A stretch of DNA of 64,000 bases from Closterium sp. Naga37s-1 (taxonomy: Eukaryota > Streptophyta > Zygnematophyceae > Desmidiales > Closteriaceae): NCBI GenBank assembly GCA_947471745.1, contig CANJKZ010000461.1:997001-1061000 (forward strand), read 5' to 3'. The notes below the pieces were generated by a model. That model was not told where the DNA came from. It searched no databases and worked only from the letters and a program-made list of their open reading frames with translations. Numbering within the stretch: the stretch's first letter is position 1; each line of letters opens with the position of its first letter. This document shows positions 45,701-57,867 of this stretch, piece by piece. The translations under genes and the position numbers were made by a program.

Positions 45701-47762
45701 GGAAGATTTTTGACATCAACACAAAGGAAACAGTGGCAGCATGTGATGTCATTTTCTACGAACGTCTCACCCTTCCAACATACCTGTACAACCTGGAAAC
45801 CTCACGGGATGTCACAGGCGGATTTCGTGGGTACCGAGCTTTCGCTTCGGCAGAAGATGAAGCTGACCTGGACGAGCAGACCATGGACGGAGCTTCGGAA
45901 GAAGCCGGACCTTTTCCCTACTGTTCGGTGGACATCCCAATGGACGACGACAACCCTCGCGAGAGCATCAACGCCGAAGTCTTCTACGACTTCGCCGACA
46001 CTGGTTATGTTACACCCGCCCGAGTCAACACCAACGAAGCCGAACGCATAGGATCCAAATTCTTACCTGACCCAGAAGCAGGTGACGAAGCAGCTTATCC
46101 CGAGGACACAACTCTCCCCCGCTACACACAGAGCGGACTGCAAATACTTGGCCTCGTCACTGCAGTCCGCGGCTCAGCGCCACCTAAGGAGCCTGCCACG
46201 GTTCAGCAGGCTCTGGGGGGGGAACATAAGGAAAAATGGCGCGAAGCCATGGACAGGGAGTTGAAGGCGCTGGAAGAACGCAACACCTGGAAAATTGTTC
46301 CCATTGGCGTGGCTCGCAACAAAATGGTACTCACCGGAAAATGGGTTTTCCGTGTGAAAACCAAGGCAGACGGCACCATCGACAAGTTCAAAGCACGCTG
46401 GGTCGTACGCGGCTTCGACCAAGAGCACGGACGCGACTTCACCAAGACATTCGCGCCGGTTAGCCAACACACTTCTCTACGGATTCTCCTCGCGATAGCC
46501 GCTATGAAGAAGAAGAAGCTACGTCAGATCGACGTCGCCAACGCTTTCCTCTACGCACCTGTTGACGCTGAGATCTTCGTCGAGCTACCACACGGCTCCA
46601 ACGGAGATCCTAACCAAGTCTGCCAACTACTGAAGTCTTTATATGGCATTAAGCAGGCTCCGAGACTGTGGCACAGTATCTACACGCTCGACTCATCCGC
46701 ATCGGATTCCGCCAGCTACCGCACGACCAGGGCATGTACCGACTCACGAAGGGCACTGACTACATTCTACTCATCATCTACGTAGACGATCTGCTTTACA
46801 TCGGTTCAACCGATGGAATCACGACCTGGTTTGAAGGGGAGCTGCAGCAGGACCTTACGCTCACAGTTTTGTCTACCGTAACACAATACCTCGGCCTCAA
46901 CATCCAAGAAGAAGAAAATGCAATCTACCTCAGCGCCGCGAAATACGCCGACACCATTGCTAAGCGCTTCGGACTCACCCCAACTGCTATCTCCACACCA
47001 TATCGCTACATCGCCGGAAGTCACAAGGAAGCCTCCGCCCTGCTCAAGCCCGCCGGCATACGCGACTACCAACGAAAGCTACGATGTCTGCTCTTCGCAG
47101 CCATCACCTGCCGACCGGACCTTTCATACTCCACAAGCCAACTCGCCACCTACCTCAAGAAACCCGAAGCAGAGCACATGGCGGAGCTCGATCGCGCACT
47201 GCACTACCTCGTCAGCACCCCGACGATCGGACTAACCTACCACAAGACCGGAACTACAACGCCTAAGCTGATCGGATACGTCGACGCTGACCACGCCGGC
47301 GACACTGACAACAGGCGCTCGCGCACCGGCTACATCTACCGACTCGAGCCTATCGGGCCCATCTCATGGCAGTCGAGCAAGCAGGAACTAATTGCTCTCT
47401 CCTCAGCTGAAGCAGAATATATTCTGCTCAGCCACCAAGGAAGGATTGTACCTTCGCGAACTGCTGGAAGAAGCGAAGCTGGCCAAGTTACCCAGCTTCT
47501 CCCTGTTTTGCGACAATCAGTCAGCGATTCGCATAGCAAACAAGAGCGGATTTGCGAACACGACGAAGCACATCGCACTACGATATTTCTTCGTGAAGGA
47601 CGAAATCGAGAAGGGGAGACTCGAGCTGTCCTACTGTCCCATGTCCGAGATGGCAGCTGATTACTTGACCAAGAAGCCCGGAATGCAGAAGTTCGAGTAC
47701 TGCATGCTGCTCACTGGACAAGGCCACATCACCAGAAACGACACTCCAGAAGCGAAGGGGAG
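42743..47762 (+). mobile_element. copia B body (A family), 5' end missing
   Basis: Gag opens MMEKFFSFMSFYEQH and holds FDEKDFYTWSFEFELMMEG near 43035-43095. A knuckle-like HLCKTSGHPRTHC lies near 43710. Protease is WFLDSCCGQHM near 44050. Pre-integrase (IWHKRMGHPSNTTLNN) is near 44880 and the integrase core about 45090-45560. RT is about 46270-46980 (GKWVFRVKTKADGTIDKFK, YVDDLLYIGSTD near 46780), and RNase H about 47270-47700 (YVDADHAGDTDNRRSRTGY, MAADYLTKKP). A purine tract AAGGGGAG precedes the LTR. It lacks a 5' LTR: the left edge is fused to copia F. It has about four breaks. It is closely related to A in every domain. Confidence 0.93.
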
Positions 47763-48215
47763 TGTTGGAAACAAGTGATTTAAAGCGCTTCTGTTGTGTC
47801 GAAACACTAAGTCGTAAACGAAGCAAAGCACAACGAAGCATCGGCGAGTCAACCATCGGAGGTTGAAGAAAAGTAACTGCTGGAGGTTACGCGAAAGTCA
47901 AAGGGCAGCGACCTTTGACCTGACAAATACAGCGCGACAGCAAGGACAAACAACTGACTCGTTATTGAGCAGTTGCCCGAGTCGTCACTGTATCGAACCG
48001 CAACAGCAACAGTAAAACGGTTATTAGCTGTATCTCTTCGTATTCCTTGTACTCTTATAAAAACCTTGTATCTCTTTGTTTTTATTAATCTATATTGCCC
48101 TCACATACTAGCGCAAGGTGGTTCAATACTCATCATTAAAACGCTTCCGCAAATACAACATTCCTACTCTGAGTTTAGCCTTGCAAAGATCCTAAGGGCT
48201 TTTCTCAGCCCAACA
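47763..48215 (+). repeat. 3' LTR of copia B (453 bp)
   Basis: It starts TGTTGGAAAC after the purine tract and ends AGCCCAACA, with perfect TGTTGG/CCAACA ends. The length matches the LTR of A (455 bp), but sequence similarity is mostly at the ends. Confidence 0.88.
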
Positions 48216-48497
48216 CTCTTGACCGTCTAGTAGCCGCACGTGGTAGTTACGCGATGCAACATGGTAACTGTCAAGAAGAGGAATAGTCGTGGTTACTGTA
48301 GCAATGCAATGCAGTTAGTAAAAGAATGTACCCCTCAGAGTACATGGCTAGCTAATTTGCTATTGATACCTTTGTACTCCTATTTATAATCATCTTGTTC
48401 TCTTTCAACTTTATTAACAAGGTCACTACCAAGACTTCATTGTCTTCACTGAACTTAGCAGACTTATCCTATCCACTTCGATCCTTTAGTGATAACA
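48216..48497 (+). repeat. A-type LTR remnant (left copy)
   Basis: 282 bp matching the 3' part of the A LTR from CTTGACTGCCCAGTAACC onward (4590-4877), including GTACCCCTCAGAGTACATGG and CTATCCACT. It lies directly against the B LTR end, so B probably inserted into an A-type LTR whose other half is gone. Confidence 0.85.
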
Positions 48498-49042
48498 ACA
48501 CGTAATACATGTTTGAGAATGCCGAATCAGGCAGTGAATTTTTATTAAAATGTATTTATTTGGCTTTCTATAATTGACATTCAGCAGTTCCTGCCTTGCC
48601 GATAATTTGGGCATATCATAAACTTTGTGTTATACTAATTTGTACACATTCATAACCGAATATGTTATTAGTGGGCTTTGCATTGTGATAGAAAATTGTG
48701 AGGTACCTAATACCTATACCGCGCTAGAGTTTCGCCCCCACCATTTCCAACCAATCGCAAGGGCGGAGGTGGTGGTGTGGGGCGAGCGAGGTGTTCAGTC
48801 GCACATTGAATCGCTTCCACCCCCCTCCTCTCGATGATCGGGTAGAGCTGTCACAAAGTTGTTCCTGCTCGCCTGATTCTTCGCCGCACGATTTCGCTTT
48901 CGCCCCGCCCAGATTCCCGATTTTTGGGTTGCGTAGCAACCCTATATAATCAGTTTCACTTTTTGGGGAAATCAATTCAAGAGCGATATTTTAAGCACTC
49001 TTAGAGCACCCGCTTGAACCTTTTTGGCACGAGTTCAAGAGA
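48498..49042 (+). promoter_or_regulatory. non-LTR flank with CCAAT and TATA boxes
   Basis: About 540 bp not explained by known elements. CCAATCGC near 48752 and CCTATATAATCAG near 48940 form a plausible RNA polymerase II promoter on the + strand. The end carries CTTGAAC ... GTTCAAG, a 7-bp stem. No credible ORF follows, in this copy or in the right copy, so a promoter of a lost gene or of an unknown repeat is possible. Confidence 0.35.
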
Positions 49043-52000
49043 AGAAGAAGAACGAGTGGACCTCCACGAGACAGAACCAGAGCCAAGACTGAAGGTGTAA
49101 CCCCGTGACAAACGCTGAGTCGTCTGGTCGTCGGCCCAAGAAGCGTCAGAGTGTCCTGTGAGTACCACTGAACTCCGTCCTCCAAGCACAAGCCCCATGC
49201 CCGATGTGCTGCACAAGTAACGCAGTACCCTCTTCGCAGCATCAAAGTGCACCTTTCGGTGTCTACCAAGTGCCACGTAGCGAGCCAGGAGGCTGAGAGG
49301 GTACGAGAGGTCAGGTCGTGTGCACGTCATCAGGTACATGAGGCAACCCACAAGCTCTGGGTACGGACCACTCGGCTCTACGGACTTGTCCGAATGTGGA
49401 GCTGAGAGCGAGTGGCCGGTAGACAGAGGAGTGGGCTGTGGCGAGGACCACGAGAAGCCGAAGCGCTGAAGGACCTGGTGCACCATGTGTGACTGAGTCA
49501 GGGTGATGGTGCGCCGCGCTCTGTCCCGGGTGATCTGCAAGCCAAGATAGCTCCGCAGCTCACCCAGGTCAGTGCAGGTGTGTCTCTCCTGCAGCTCCGC
49601 CTTCACTAGGGCCAGTGCCTCTGTGTCAGCAGTAGCAAAGACCAAGTCGTCGACGTACACGAGGATGTAGAACGGCGGCAGAGTAGTGTCGGTGCATAGA
49701 AACAGCGACGGGTCAGCAGTCGAAGGAGCAAACCCAAGAGCCGCAAGTGTCGTCCTCAGTGTGTCGTGCCACTCGCGGGGCGCCTGACGCAGGCCGTACA
49801 CTGGTCGCCGTAGGCTCCACTGGGTACCCTCAGGAAACGACCCAGTGAAGCCCTGTGGACGGCGCAACCAGATGGCCTCGTGAAGGCTACCCTGCAGGAA
49901 AGCTGTGGAGAAGTCGAGGGAGTGCAGCTCGTAGTCACGGTGAGCTGCAACGTGTAGCAACACCCGAAGAGTGGTCATCTTCGGGGTGGGGGAGAAGGTC
50001 TGAAAGAAGTCGACCCCCTCACGCTGACTGAAGCCTCGAGCAACGTAACGTGCCTTGAAGGCAGGCGGAGAACTCGGCGGCCGCTTCACCCTGAAAATCC
50101 ACATACCACTGACGATGTTCGCCCCAGGTGGGGGAACCTCGTCGACGTAGGTGCCTGTGGACTTCCAGGAAGCCATCTCTGCGTCCATGGCTGTCTGCCA
50201 CTGAGAGGAGTACTCACCCGAAATCGCCTCCCTGTAGGAGCGCGGGGTGGGGATGTCAAGTGCATCCGGGTCTCCCTCAGGGGCAAGCAGCATGGTCGCG
50301 TGATGGGGTGAAGCGGCAGCAAGGCACTCCAGCTCCTCCTGTCTGTCCTCAAGAACGTCACAGCCATGGGCAGTACAGCCAAGGGCAGTCTCACCCCCGA
50401 CGGACGGAGGACAGGCAGGGACAGGGTCAGAGACAAGACTCGCAAGGTAGTCTAGGCGGTACACAGCAGCAAAGTCAACGAGCTCAGCTACTAGGGCAGA
50501 CGCAGCAGGAGACGAGAACGTAGGGTCCGTCACAACCGTAGCAAGAAGGCGAGTAACAGTCGGACTGGACGCACGAGCAAGGTCAGACGGAGGGTCAGGA
50601 ACGTCAGACAGAGAGGACGCAGGAGGTAACGGTAGGACAACACGCTGAGGAACAGAGGAAGGACGGAGTGTCATATCGTGAGTGCCGGGGACAGCCGGAG
50701 CACGCGGACGACGAACACGAGGAACACGAGCACGGACAGCAGCTCTAGGCTCAGGCTCTCGACGCTCAGGGGTGGAAGCAGGAGTCTCAGGCTCTCGACG
50801 CTCAGTCAGGGACTCTGACACCGCAGTGTAAGGAGCAGGAGCAGGCAGTGGGGAGTGTGGTAGCAGCGGTGGCTGTGACTGGTCCGCCGGTGGACACAGC
50901 AACGGAAGAGTAGTACCTGCCACAGGGAAGCCAGTAGCACCTGGCGGAAGACTGAGAAGGTGGCGATGAGCACCAGTAGCTCCACCAGGACCTCCAACAC
51001 CTCCAGCACCTCCGGCCCCAGCAGCTCCAGCACCAGTAGCTCCAGGTCCTCTAGCACCAGCTGCACCTCCAGGACCTCCAGCACCAGCAGCTCCACGACC
51101 TCCAGCACCAGCAGCACCTCCAGTACCTCCAGCACCAGCAGCCCCACGACCTCCAGCACCAGCAGCACCTCCAGTACCTCCAGCACCAGCAGCACCAGGT
51201 CCTCCGCTAGAAGCTCCGACTACTCCAACACTAGAAGGACTTGCAGCACCCCCAGAGTCAGCACCCGAACTCTCAGCACCCCCAGAGTCAGGACTCTCAA
51301 GCTCAGCACCCTCAGTCCCAGCACCCCCAGGCTCAGTACCCTCAGTCCCAGCACCCCCAGGCTCAGTACCCTCAGTCTCAGCACCCCCAGGCTCAGTACC
51401 CTCAGTCCTAGCACCCCCAGGCTCAGTACCCTCAGGCTCAGCACCCCCAGGCTGAGTACCCTCAGTCTCTGCTCCAGTGTCCACAGCAGCAGGCTGCAGA
51501 GGCGGCGAAGACGACAGAGGTGGGAACCCGGGGGGGGTAGCTAGATGAGGAGAGCAGGCACCCCCAGACTCACCACCCCCAGCCCCAGCTCCAGTAGTCT
51601 CAGCTCCAGAGTCCACAGCAGCAGGCTGCGGAGGCGGCGAAGACGGCCGTGGCGGGAAACCCGGGGGGGGCTCCAAGCGAGGAGTGCGGCGAGCGGTCGC
51701 CGTGTCGTCGGCGACTGCGTCACCCCCCTCAGGTGAGTCAGAGGAGTCAGAAGAGATCTCAACTGGCTCATCCAAGGGGGGTGGGTCTACCTAGGACACA
51801 CCTGAGGGAGCAGGACCCTGTGGGGGAAGGGGGTCTACCGGGGGGGGGGACTGGTACCAGGAAGAGAGGTGCGAGGGGGACCGGGTGGGACGCGTGCGGG
51901 TGAAGTCGGCAGTAACAGACCGACTCGTCGAAGGTGACGTCTTGAGAGGACAGAACACGACGCGAGGCAGGGTGGTAGAACTGCCAGGGTGGAGCGTCGG

Positions 52001-55000
52001 TGGGGAAGCCCAGGAAGACACAGCGGAGAGTGCGAGGAGAGAGCTTGCTCGCTTTGGTATCGCGAACAAGGGAGAGCGCGCCCCAGACCCGAAACGACGA
52101 CGCATCACCAGGCTGTCCCGTCCAACGGAGTGTGGGCGAGGTCTCTGGAGCAGAGACACGGGGCCAGAGGTTGAGCTGATGCGCGGCGTATCGGACCGCA
52201 AACGGCCACAGGAAATGGGGAGCAGCCGCATGGATCATGGAGGTACGAGCAACCTCCATGATCAGGCCAATGCGACGCTCAGCGATCCCATTTTGCTGCG
52301 GAGAGGCCGGAAGCGTGAACGACTGGGCGATGCCCTCATCCTGGCAGAACGTCTCAAGAACGCCAGAGGAGAACTCACCACCCCTGTCAGAGTGCAGACA
52401 CAGGATTGGAAAGTCCCGCCGAAACCGCTCGTGCAGCTGGTGACGAGTAGCACGGATCCAGGGGATCAAGACACCACTGGCATCCGCCTTGCGCCGCAAG
52501 GTAAAGACGGTGGTGTAGTGTGTGTAGTCTTCAACAACCAGCAGGAAGTAGCGCTCCTGGTCCGTTCCACCGACGGGGGCCGGGCCCCACACGTCCAGGT
52601 GGAGAGTCTGCAGAGGAGCAGTGGTCGGAGGAAACTCGGAGGAGTGAGGAGCGGCGCGCTGCCGCCCCTCGACGCAAGGAAGGCACGGCGGCGCAAGCGA
52701 GCGCGGGAGGGGGGGCAGGGTCTCAGGGAGGCCAGAGACCAGGAGCCGGGAGAGCATGCCGCGCAGACGCAGCTGCGACGGGTGGCCAAGACGGTGGTGC
52801 CAAAGCTGAGCAGGGTGGGTGAGGAGGCGACACGAGCAGGATGCAGCGAGCTGACCAGACGCAGCCACCTGACTAGACGCAGCTACCTGTGCAGACGGTG
52901 TGGTGAGTGTGTACAGGTTCGACCCCGGCTGTCGTGTGAACGTAGCCAGGTGACGGCCTGTCTTGGCGCATGTGCAGATCGCCACACGCTGACCTCCAGG
53001 AGTAAAGGTGTCAACCCATACATCCTGGAGGATGGCGTTGCTCACCAGGTTCGTCGAGAACGAGGGGAGGTGGAGACCTGACAGAGAGCCAGAGGGGACA
53101 GCTGGGCACGGGAGGACAGTGGAGTGGCGTGCAACCACCGGGCCCCCAGAGGGGTCCGCCAGTGAGACTGGGACTGGTGTAGTGAGTGGGGTGACAGTGG
53201 TGCAGTCGCGAAAGAAGCAACGTGACGCACCAGAGTCAAGTGTGAAAGTGTGCAAGACCTCAGCAGTAGCAGCAGACTCACTAGCACCTGGGGCAGTAGC
53301 GACACTACCACCTAGGGCGGCAGCAGACTCACTAGCACCTGGGGGAGCAGCATCACCACCAGCATCGAATGGCACACACGAGTAACACGCACCCTCAACA
53401 CTATAATCAGCAACATACATAGCATAGAGAGCAGCATTGATCTTAGCAAAGTCAAGAGCAAACACATCTACCCCTTTTCCCATCAGCTGCAGCCAGTTCG
53501 GCACCTGCTGGTCCTCGCTGTACTCAGTCACCCAGGCGACCTCAAGACGGCCGAAGCACTTGTACTCAGTGTGTGGCTTCCCACAGACTGTGCCCTTCAG
53601 AAGCCCCGTGCGCCGGACATAAGGGCAGCGACCAGAGCCCCCACGCTGGAGAACCCACTCACGGAGCTGCTGGTCGGTGGGGTTGTCCTGGAGGCGCGGC
53701 AGCTGCTGACCACTCCCGTAGCCACGGGAGGGTCCACGAGCTCCACCACCCCTGCCAGACCCACCCTGACCTCCTCCGCCTCCCCCGCTACCCCAACCGC
53801 CTCCCCCACCACCGCCGCCTCCTCCACCCTGTCCGCCTCCTCCACTGCCGCCACCCCTAGAGCCACCCCCAGAGCCTCCACCACCCCCGCCACCACCCCC
53901 GCCACCCCCTCCGCTGCTGCCACCACCACCACCCCTGCCCCCTCTGCCCTTGCTGTTGTTGCACCTTCCACTGGGAGCAGATGCAGCGCCAACGTCCTGA
54001 GCACCAAGGAGGTCGACTGCAGCAGCGGTAGCAACTGAGGGGAGGAGAGGGGAGGGAGTACACCCTTCAAAGAAGGGGGAGCGGGGGGTGCCACGAGAGG
54101 CAGCGACAACGACAGTGCTCTTCTCAACCTCGAGAAGGGCCTTCTCAAGCGAGTCAAGTGTGAGCTCAGTGGGGTCCATGGCTAGGAACTGGTCCCTGAC
54201 AGTGCGAAGGGAGTCATGGAGGCGAGTGATAAGAAAGTACAGGGTGAAGTACTGCGGGGGGGGGTTCTTAGCGAGAAAGGCCGGCTTGAGAGCGGCACGA
54301 AAGCGATCCTCACTAGAGCGGAGGTAGGTAAAGAGGTCAGAGACAGTGCGGAACTCAGCTAGATCGGGATGCAGGTACAGCAGCATGAGACGGCCTACAG
54401 CAGCAGTAGCTGGGGAGGAGTAGCGAGAAACTACAGCGTCATAGAGATCCTTGGCCGTTTTCTGCCGGCTAAAGTGCGCAGTGACGGGCAGGTGGTTGCG
54501 GACAGCAAGGCGGGCAGCTGCATCACGCATGAGCCACTTAGACAAATCCTCTACAGCGTCGGCAGCAGGGGCTGGGAGCTTTCCCTCAGTGTGCAAAGAC
54601 AGGGAAATACCATCCTTAGACTCGCTCTGCAGGAACAGCTGGAGATCGTCGAGCCAGACATCAAAGGTAATCGCGCGGCCCTCAGCATCGAACGTAAGAA
54701 CGGACAGGTTAGCCATAGTAGCAGTAGCAGTGGCAGCAGTAGCAGCTATAGTAAGTGCAGGAGTAGCAGCAGCAGCAGTAGCACTAGCTGTAGCAGTTGT
54801 AGCTAGTGCAGGAGTAGCAGCAGCAGCAGTAGCACTAGCTGTAGCAGCAGTAGCTTCAGTAGCAGCAGTAGTAAGTGCAGGAGTAGCAGCAGCAGCAGTA
54901 GCACTAGCTGTAGCAGCTGTAGCTAGTGTAGGAGTAGCAGCAGCAGCAGTAGCACTGGCTGTAGCAGCTGTAGCTTCAGTAGCAGCGGTAGCAAGTGCAG

Positions 55001-55508
55001 GAGTAGCAGCAGCAGCAGTAGCACTAGCTGTAGCAGCACTAGCTTCAGTAGCAGCAGCAGTGACAGCTCGGGCTCAGTGGCAAAGCAGCAGCGGCACGTA
55101 GCAGCAGCAGCCGGCGCGCAGCAGCAGTAGGCGCACGCGGGCTGTGGGCTTGCAAACCAGGGGCGCGCAACAGGTGCGCGCGGGGCAGCTCTAAAAGGGC
55201 GCGCAGCAGGTGCGCGCTAGGGGCTGGCGGGCAGCGTGAGTGGCGCGCGCAGCAGCAGGAACGAGGGGGGACCGGGCGTAGGGGCTGACGGGCCGCGCAA
55301 GTGGCGCACGTGGCAGCTAGGCCGCGGTCAGGAGGGGTCGCGCGTGACTAGGTAGCCTAGGGGACGGGACGTGCCTATGGCAGAAAAAACGTCTCGCCTA
55401 GGGCGCGTTTCGCTCTCTCCTAGGGGCGCGACTCGGGCAGCAGTTCGAAATCGTAATGGTGGGCCCTTTAAAAATTCGGTCCTAAGGAGCATTTCGCTCT
55501 TAATACCA
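49043..55508 (-). mobile_element. copia C, 3' end missing
   Basis: Minus strand. The leader is 55508-54717 with primer site TGGTATTAAGAGCG next to the LTR. Gag starts at 54716 (MANLSVLTFDAEGRAITFD), with a Gly/Ser-rich tract near 53940-53740 and a Cys/His motif near 53630-53570. Protease (FTLDSGASRCFFRD) is near 53245-53205, pre-integrase (WHHRLGHPSQLRLRG) near 52800, integrase about 52620-52250 (DVWGPAPVGG, SDRGGEFSSG, NGIAERRIG). A long Gly/Ala/Glu-Pro linker covers about 51750-50470. RT is about 50200-49400 with YVDDLVFATADT near 49660. RNase H runs from about 49150 and is cut at the repeat junction. It is well kept apart from the cut: about one or two breaks. It is related to E but a separate family (LTR 142 versus 127 bp). 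Confidence 0.95.
54717..55080 (-). repeat. leader tandem repeat of copia C
   Basis: About five units of 50-66 bp built from GTAGCAGCAGCAGCAGTAGC and ACTAGCTGTAGC. It sits just before the gag ATG, as do the leader repeats of E, H and F, but its sequence is unrelated to theirs. Confidence 0.85.
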
Positions 55509-55650
55509 TGTTAGAATTAGGAGCTAGGTGAAGATGATCGATTAGGTAAGAGGGAGGGGTACAAGACTATCGAGAGAATTGGGTTGTACCCTCTAAGGAA
55601 TAAACCCTACACAACCTAGAGTGAAATGAAGAGAAGTATATGTTTTGACA
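55509..55650 (-). repeat. 5' LTR of copia C (142 bp)
   Basis: TGTCAAAACATATAC ... AATTCTAACA on the minus strand, then the primer site. No 3' LTR exists because the 3' end of C was lost at 49042. Confidence 0.92.
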
Positions 55651-56765
55651 TACAGCGCGACAGCAAGGACAAACAACTGACTCGTTATTGAGCAGTTGCC
55701 CGAGTCGTCACTGTATCGAACCGCAACAGCAACAGTAAAACGGTTATTAGCTGTATCTCTTCGTATTCCTTGTACTCTTATAAAAACCTTGTATCTCTTT
55801 ATTTTTATTAATCTATCTTGCCCTCACATACTAGCGCAAGGTGGTTCAATACTCATCATTAAAACGCTTCCGCAAATACAACATTCCTACTCTGAGTTTA
55901 GCCTTGCAAAGATCCTAAGGGCTTTTCTCAGCCCAACACTCTTGACCGTCTAGTAACCGCACGTGGTAGTTACGCGATGCAACATGGTAACTGTCAAGAA
56001 GAGGAATAGTCGTGGTTACTGTAGCAATGCAATGCAGTTAATAAAAGAATGTACCCCTCAGAGTACATGGCTAGCTAATTTGCTATTGATACCTTTGTAC
56101 TCCTATTTATAATCATCTTGTTCTCTTTCAACTTTATTAACAAGGTCACTACCAAGACTTCATTGTCTTCACTGAACTTAGCAGACTTATCCTATCCACT
56201 TCGATCCTTCAGTTATAACAACACGTAATACATGTTTGAGAATGCCGAATGAGGCAGTGAATTTTTATTAAAATGTATTTATTTGGCTTTCTATAATTGA
56301 CATTCAGCAGTTCCTACCTTGCCGATAATTTGGGCATATCATAAACTTTGTGTTATACTAATTTGTACACATTCATAACCGAATATGTTATTAGTGGGCT
56401 TTGCATTGTGATAGAAAATTGTGAGGTACCTAATACATATACCGCGCTAGAGTTTTGCCCCTTCCATTTCCAACCAATCGCAAGGGCGGAGGTGGTGGTG
56501 TGGGGCGAGCGAGGTGTTCAGTCGCACATTGAATCGCTTCCACCCCCCTCCCCTCGATGATCGGGTAGAGCTGTCACAAAGTTGTTCCTGCTCGCCTGAT
56601 TCTTCGCCGCACGATTTCGCTTTCGCCCCGCCCAGATTCCGGATTTTTGGGTTGCGTAGCAACCCTATATAATCAGTTTCACTTTTTGGGGAAATCAATT
56701 CAAGAGCGATATTTTAAGCACTCTTAGAGCACCCGCTTGAACCTTTTTGGCACGAGTTCAAGAGA
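55651..56765 (+). repeat. 1,115-bp direct repeat, right copy
   Basis: It contains the B-LTR part (55651-55938), the A-type LTR remnant (55939-56220) and the unique flank (56221-56765). It starts immediately at the outer end of the C LTR. The CCAAT and TATA boxes near 56474 and 56665 are kept. Confidence 0.92.
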
Positions 56766-57300
56766 TTGTCTCTAATAGTGAATGAAAATCACTCGTGAAT
56801 GAGATATCCTAAAAATGAAACCGATTACGTATCATGTTGAAACCATGGTTTTTTTCCAACCGTCCCAGCATCGTCGATGAATACGGCGGATGGTACGATC
56901 GAACATGGCATCAACATGAGCGAAAGCACTTGTACGAATGAACACGGCATGAAGTGTGATGTGGATGTTACAAGAAATGTTAGAATGTATCAATGTAGCA
57001 ATAGAGATTGATGGGGCCGTTGAAACAGCGAATACACGCTGCACCAACGACGATGACAACCTCTCGTTGCATACACGATGCATTGCAACACCTCGCTTTG
57101 AAACACACACATCTCACAAACACGAAATCCACAACGTCACGAAAGAAGTTTTGAAAACATCAAAATGGATGCTTAATATGCACCAATGCTGCAAGTGAGA
57201 TTGATGGGGTCGTTGAGACAGTGAAAACACACTGCGCCAACGACGATGACAACCTCAGCTGCAAACACGATGAATACCAGCACCACACCCTGAAATAATC
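56766..57300. repeat. flank with a diverged two-copy 193-bp repeat
   Basis: GAGATTGATGGGG occurs at 57004 and 57197, each followed by ...GTTGA, ...CAACGACGATGACAACCTC and a Cys/Thr-poor AT-rich tail. The two copies lie about 193 bp apart. Only short ORFs are present, none recognised. Confidence 0.6.
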
Positions 57301-57420
57301 ACAACCAACTGACACACACACAACCACACACACACACACATACCGTACAATACATACACACACATACACACACACACACGCATGCACTGACACACATATA
57401 TATACACACGCTTACATACA
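57301..57420. repeat. CA microsatellite
   Basis: An impure (CA)n tract with ACACACATAC interruptions. Confidence 0.85.
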
Positions 57421-57867
57421 ACGAGAGAGCAAACAAGCATAACAAAGAGTCACACACTAGCCTATCCCCTCTTTACCCTCCTACACCCCTCCTTTCCTCC
57501 CTCCCTCTACTCCCTCCCACCCCCTCCCTCATCTCCCTTCTCCGCCGAACAAAATCAAAGCATGCAGCTCACGCGCCCTGCACAAAGCAAAACCAGAGAA
57601 TGAAGATTACACACCCTGCACAAGAAAAAAGGCAATGCAGAGAATGTTCCCACATGTGTACAAAAAAGCAGTAAAACATATAATGTAACTCACGTGCCCT
57701 GCGAGGAGGTCAAGCAGGAAACGTAACTCACCTGCAGAAAGCAAAAACAGAGAGTACATCTCACAGAATTGCACACAAGAAAACAAAAGCAGAGAATGCA
57801 GCTCAATACGAACATAAACAAAAAAAACATGTAGATCAATCAAAGACGAGCAATGCAAATTGGTACC
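57421..57867. other. pyrimidine tract and degenerate repeats, no gene
   Basis: A C/T-rich block at 57460-57545, then loosely repeated GCAGAGAATG and CTCACG...CCCTGC words to 57840. No gene is supported. Confidence 0.5.

Larger units (their letters stand above)
47928..49042 (+). repeat. 1,115-bp direct repeat, left copy
   Basis: It begins TACAGCGCGACAG inside the B LTR, crosses the A-type LTR remnant, and ends at GAGTTCAAGAGA, where copia C starts. It matches 55651-56765 at equal length with about 14 differences by eye (about 1.3%). Confidence 0.92.
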
